Assembly (NCBI GenBank): GCA_010093485.1 | Contig: MU001493.1 | Location: 2,158,937-2,222,936, forward strand | DNA length: 64,000 nt | Direction of reading: 5' to 3' | From: Karstenula rhodostoma CBS 690.94 | Taxonomy: Eukaryota > Ascomycota > Dothideomycetes > Pleosporales > Didymosphaeriaceae | Shown: positions 60,839 through 64,000 of the stretch, piece by piece | How positions within the stretch are numbered: the stretch's first letter is position 1 | Layout of the letters: each line of letters starts with the position of its first letter | Notes under the pieces: generated by a model | Databases searched by the model: none | What the model was told of the DNA's origin: nothing | What the model saw: the letters and a program-made list of their open reading frames with translations, nothing else | Translations under genes and position numbers: made by a program

Positions 60839-63141
60839 ATGGCATTCAATTTCGGAACCACCAACAACAGCAGCACGCCGAACAAGCCTTTGTTCGGCGG
60901 TGCAGCGACTCCCGGCACATCGAATCTCTTCGGCGGCGCGAACAACACAAATTCAGGATCCAGCACCCCAGGTGCAGCCCCGCCTCTCTTCGGCAGCGGC
61001 GCTGCGAGCTCAGGATCCACGCTGTTTGGAAGCGGGTCCAGCACGCCCGCTGCAAGCAAGCCCAGCCTCTTCGGAAACGCGCAGGCCACGTCCGGCGCAT
61101 CACAGCCAGCGTCGAGTGGCTTCTCGTTCGGAAAGACAGGCAGTGATGCAGGGGGAGCAGCAAAGCCGTCGTTGTTTGGCGGGGCTGCTACAGGAAGTTC
61201 TGGCGCGACAGCAGGAGGGACCACCGCATCGGCACCGTCGTTCCCGTTTGGCAAACCCGCAGGTACGTGGACGACGTTGGACAGCAAACAGATCTCACAG
61301 ATCCGAAATCATGGACAATACCATGGATGAAGGCTTTTAGCGCGCGAATGTTAACAACACCGCAGGATCGTCTACGCCAGCTGCAACGCCCGCCCCGAAC
61401 AAGACCTTCTCTCTCCCCTCAACAACACCCGCAGGGCCCCCACCAGGCACGAGCTTGTTCGGCCAAGCTGGCTCGGGCGCAAGCAACACTTCATCTCTCT
61501 TCGGCGGCGGCGCTGCGAAGCCCGCATCCACATCCTCCACACCGAGCCTCTTCGGCAGCGCTACCCCGAGCGCCACTCCCGCGCAACCAGCGAGCAACCC
61601 TTTTGGTGGTTTTGGCAACAAAGATGCATCCAAGGATGCGAACAAGAGCACGCCTGCGCAGCCGGCCGGTGGTGCAGCGCCGCAAGCGACAGCTCAGAGT
61701 TCTTTGTTCAGTCTTGGTAGCACAACACCTGCAGCTACCCCAGCAAACAAACCAACCTTCGGATTCGGGCAGCCTGCTTCCTCTCAACCATCCACGAGTG
61801 CTACGCCTGCGCTCAGCTTAGGGGGAAACAAGACACCATCATTCGGCTTCGGTGGAGACAAATCAGCGGCAGCGTCCACAGGTAACACGCCTTCTACCAT
61901 GTCAAACGTATTTGGCACCGCCGCCCCGGCGACAAGTCAGAGCTCTGGCAATTCTTTATTCAGTCGCATGACGCCGGCGACGCCCGCAGCGACCTCAGCA
62001 GGCGCGTCAACTGCAGCACCAGCATCGACAAGCGGACCGTCCCTGTTCGGAGGCCTGGGCAGCCAAAAGCCGGCGTCAGAAGGAGCAGCGACCGGAAGCT
62101 CAACATCTGTTGGACCGAGTGGAACTGCTGCCACGTCTGGCTTCTCCATGTTCAACAAGGGAAGCAGCGCAACACCCGCCCCAGGTGCCACATCAACTGG
62201 AGCACCGAGTGGCACAACGACTAGCACAGCGGGCCCTTCCCTTTTCAGCAAGCCGGCAGCTTCTACAGCAGCGTCATCTGCACCAGCTGCCACGGCAACC
62301 GCTGCCCCAACATCGACCGCTCCTGGTGCTGCATCGGGGACATCTGGAGACGCAGCCAAAACTGGCTTCGCGACTTCAACTGCTGGACCGGCACCCTCTG
62401 CACAGTCGCGCCTGAAGAACAAGTCGATGGACGAAATCATCACCCGTTGGGCCTCCGATCTATCCAAGTATCAGAAAGAATTCCAAGCCCAGGCCAGCAC
62501 TGTCGCAAAGTGGGATCGCGCGTTAGTGGAGAACTCGGATAAGGTCAAGCAACTATACTCAAAAACCTTCCAGGCGGAACGCGATGCGCAGGAAGTCGAG
62601 AAGCACTTGACACACATTGAGGACAACCAGGCCGAGCTGGACCACTTCTTGGACAAGTACGAGAAGGAGATCGACCAGATGATGCAGATCCACGGCGTCG
62701 GCGGCCGAGCAGACAGTCTGCGCGGACCCGACCAAGAGCGCGAGCGAACGTAAGTCAACTTCCCCCTGTCTCGTGTCCAGCATTCGCTAACAACCTCCCA
62801 GTTATAAGCTCGCCGAAAAACTGCAAGACCGCCTGAACGAGCTCAACAAGGACCTCACGGAGATGATCGAGGAGATCAACACGACGTCCCAGACGCTTAG
62901 CAAGTCTGGCAAGCCCGACGACCCGCTCACCAAGGTCGTCCGCGTGCTCAACAGCCAGCTCGCGCAGCTGCAGCTTATCGACTCTGGCGCCGTGCAACTG
63001 CAGCAGAAGATTGAGCGCGCGCAGAAGGAGGGCCAGCGCGTGGGGGCGAACGGGTGGAGTGGGCTCGGCAGTGACCCCACCGAGGACTTTTATCGGAGCT
63101 TTAGAGGGGGTCGGACGGAGAGGTTTGGGGGCGTGTCATAG
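60839..63141 (+). CDS. NSP1: FG nucleoporin NSP1 (Nup62 family), 715 aa
   Basis: Exons are 60839-61262, 61366-62749 and 62802-63141; introns 103 and 52 bp (GTACGT..CGCAG, GTAAGT..CCCAG). Residues 1 to about 515 are FG-repeat sequence (LFGG, LFGS, FSFG, FGFG, PSLFG) in Ala/Ser/Thr/Pro-rich linkers with little charge. The remainder is the charged NSP1 C-terminal coiled coil: MDEIITRWASDLSKYQKEFQ, VAKWDRALVENSDKVKQLYS, then AEKLQDRLNELNKDLTEMI. It anchors in the Nup62-type channel complex of the nuclear pore and the FG part forms the selective barrier. The 3' exon ends RTERFGGVS. The 103-bp first intron is longer than usual here. Confidence 0.95.
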
Positions 63142-64000
63142 TGGGCAGGGGCTTCGATAGCGTGCGAATGCACGGCAAAGGCATTGTGCTTGGGTTCGAT
63201 TGGGGTTTGGGATGGAATAGGGTGGGTGGACGGATGGGCTTTTGCGTTGCGCTAGGGACTTGACTAGGCCGAGCGGATTGATTGCATGTAGTATGTACAA
63301 CAGAACAGCTGCGTCTTTGGAGATGAGTGTGCATGTCGTGGGAAATGTGCGTGGAAGGAACAGTACGGTTCTCGAAATCTTTTTCCCCTTTCTAGACGGA
63401 CATCTGCAGCCACCGCGGTCAAGCATGTGTTTTGATGGTGGTTTGCACGCTACCCCGTACCCGGACTCTATAACATCTGACTCCTTTCTCAGCTAACGAA
63501 GTTGCTTCGTGCTGTCCATTCTCATAAATCTAAGTTCAAATCACTCGGGTATACATACACCAGATAACGTCCGCAACACACTCCACTCGACATCCGCAAT
63601 TAAAATTCGTGGAACCTGTCCTTGGGATAACGACAGATCATGCGGGGCAGTGGTTAAGGTATAGATACATCCAAATCCAAACAGTGAGGACTAAACCGGC
63701 CGTAGAATGTCCTTGGTGTGTGGTGCGAGGAGTAGTCTTGATCGGGGGAATGATTTCGAGTTGGCCAATCAAGGGGTTGGGGTAAGGTTGTAGACTGACG
63801 TGTGGGTGGTAGGTAATGTAAAGATTGAATGACTGGAGAGATACGGGGGAAGGAAGTGTGATGCGAAGCACTGTGATCTGTCGAATGACTTGCAAATTTC
63901 GCCATCTCTGCTGGAGATGTGATGGGATGATTTCGTTTCCAGATTGTTAACGTAACACAATGGTATCATCCCATAAAGTAATTGGCAAGTAGGAAATGCC
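63142..64000. other. Downstream flank, no supported gene
   Basis: 3' region of NSP1 and beyond; open frames on the minus strand are low-complexity (Pro/Ser/Thr) and not supported. Confidence 0.5.

Overview
The window is nuclear DNA of a filamentous ascomycete (Pezizomycotina, most likely a Dothideomycete). The basis is introns of about 45-60 bp with fungal GT..CTRAY..AG signals, a HET-domain gene, a group III hybrid histidine kinase, fungal NSP1, Laa2-like and 14-3-3 genes, and an AT-rich block with the extreme TpA richness and coding collapse expected of repeat-induced point mutation (RIP). Gene models below were spliced by eye; each model called intact closes in frame across all its introns.

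Layout. 1-7.9 kb: RIP-like AT block without usable ORFs, holding a mutated partial copy of a kinase-like gene whose intact relative lies just outside at 9.37-10.30 kb, a 27-bp tandem array and a perfect 25-bp palindrome. 8-28 kb: repeat-rich accessory zone with an APH-type phosphotransferase, two stop-riddled genes flanking a small secreted cysteine-containing protein gene found only by splicing, a fungus-specific PD-(D/E)XK-like gene, a hAT-like MITE with 8-bp target duplications, a zinc-finger/PLP-fold fusion, a tRNA-Gly split by a 50-bp intron-like insert, an aldo-keto reductase, a P450 with an in-frame stop, and an MFS transporter remnant. The reductase, P450, MFS relic and the nearby EthD-domain gene may be remains of a small metabolic cluster; no backbone synthase is present.

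29-64 kb is mostly conserved housekeeping: EthD protein, tannase/feruloyl esterase, an F-box-like protein, 14-3-3, mitochondrial F1-ATPase inhibitor, F-box/WD40 protein, RING-type SNF2 ATPase (Uls1-like), a HET-domain gene with a +1 frameshift in a G tract, group III histidine kinase (Nik1/Os-1), a Laa2-like AP-1 accessory protein and nucleoporin NSP1. The last two are divergently transcribed around a 24-bp near-perfect inverted repeat.

The strongest candidates for something undescribed are the split tRNA-Gly with a GT-AG insert, the hidden secreted protein gene, the zinc-finger/PLP fusion and the palindromic divergent promoter. No CRISPR, operon or prokaryotic feature was seen.
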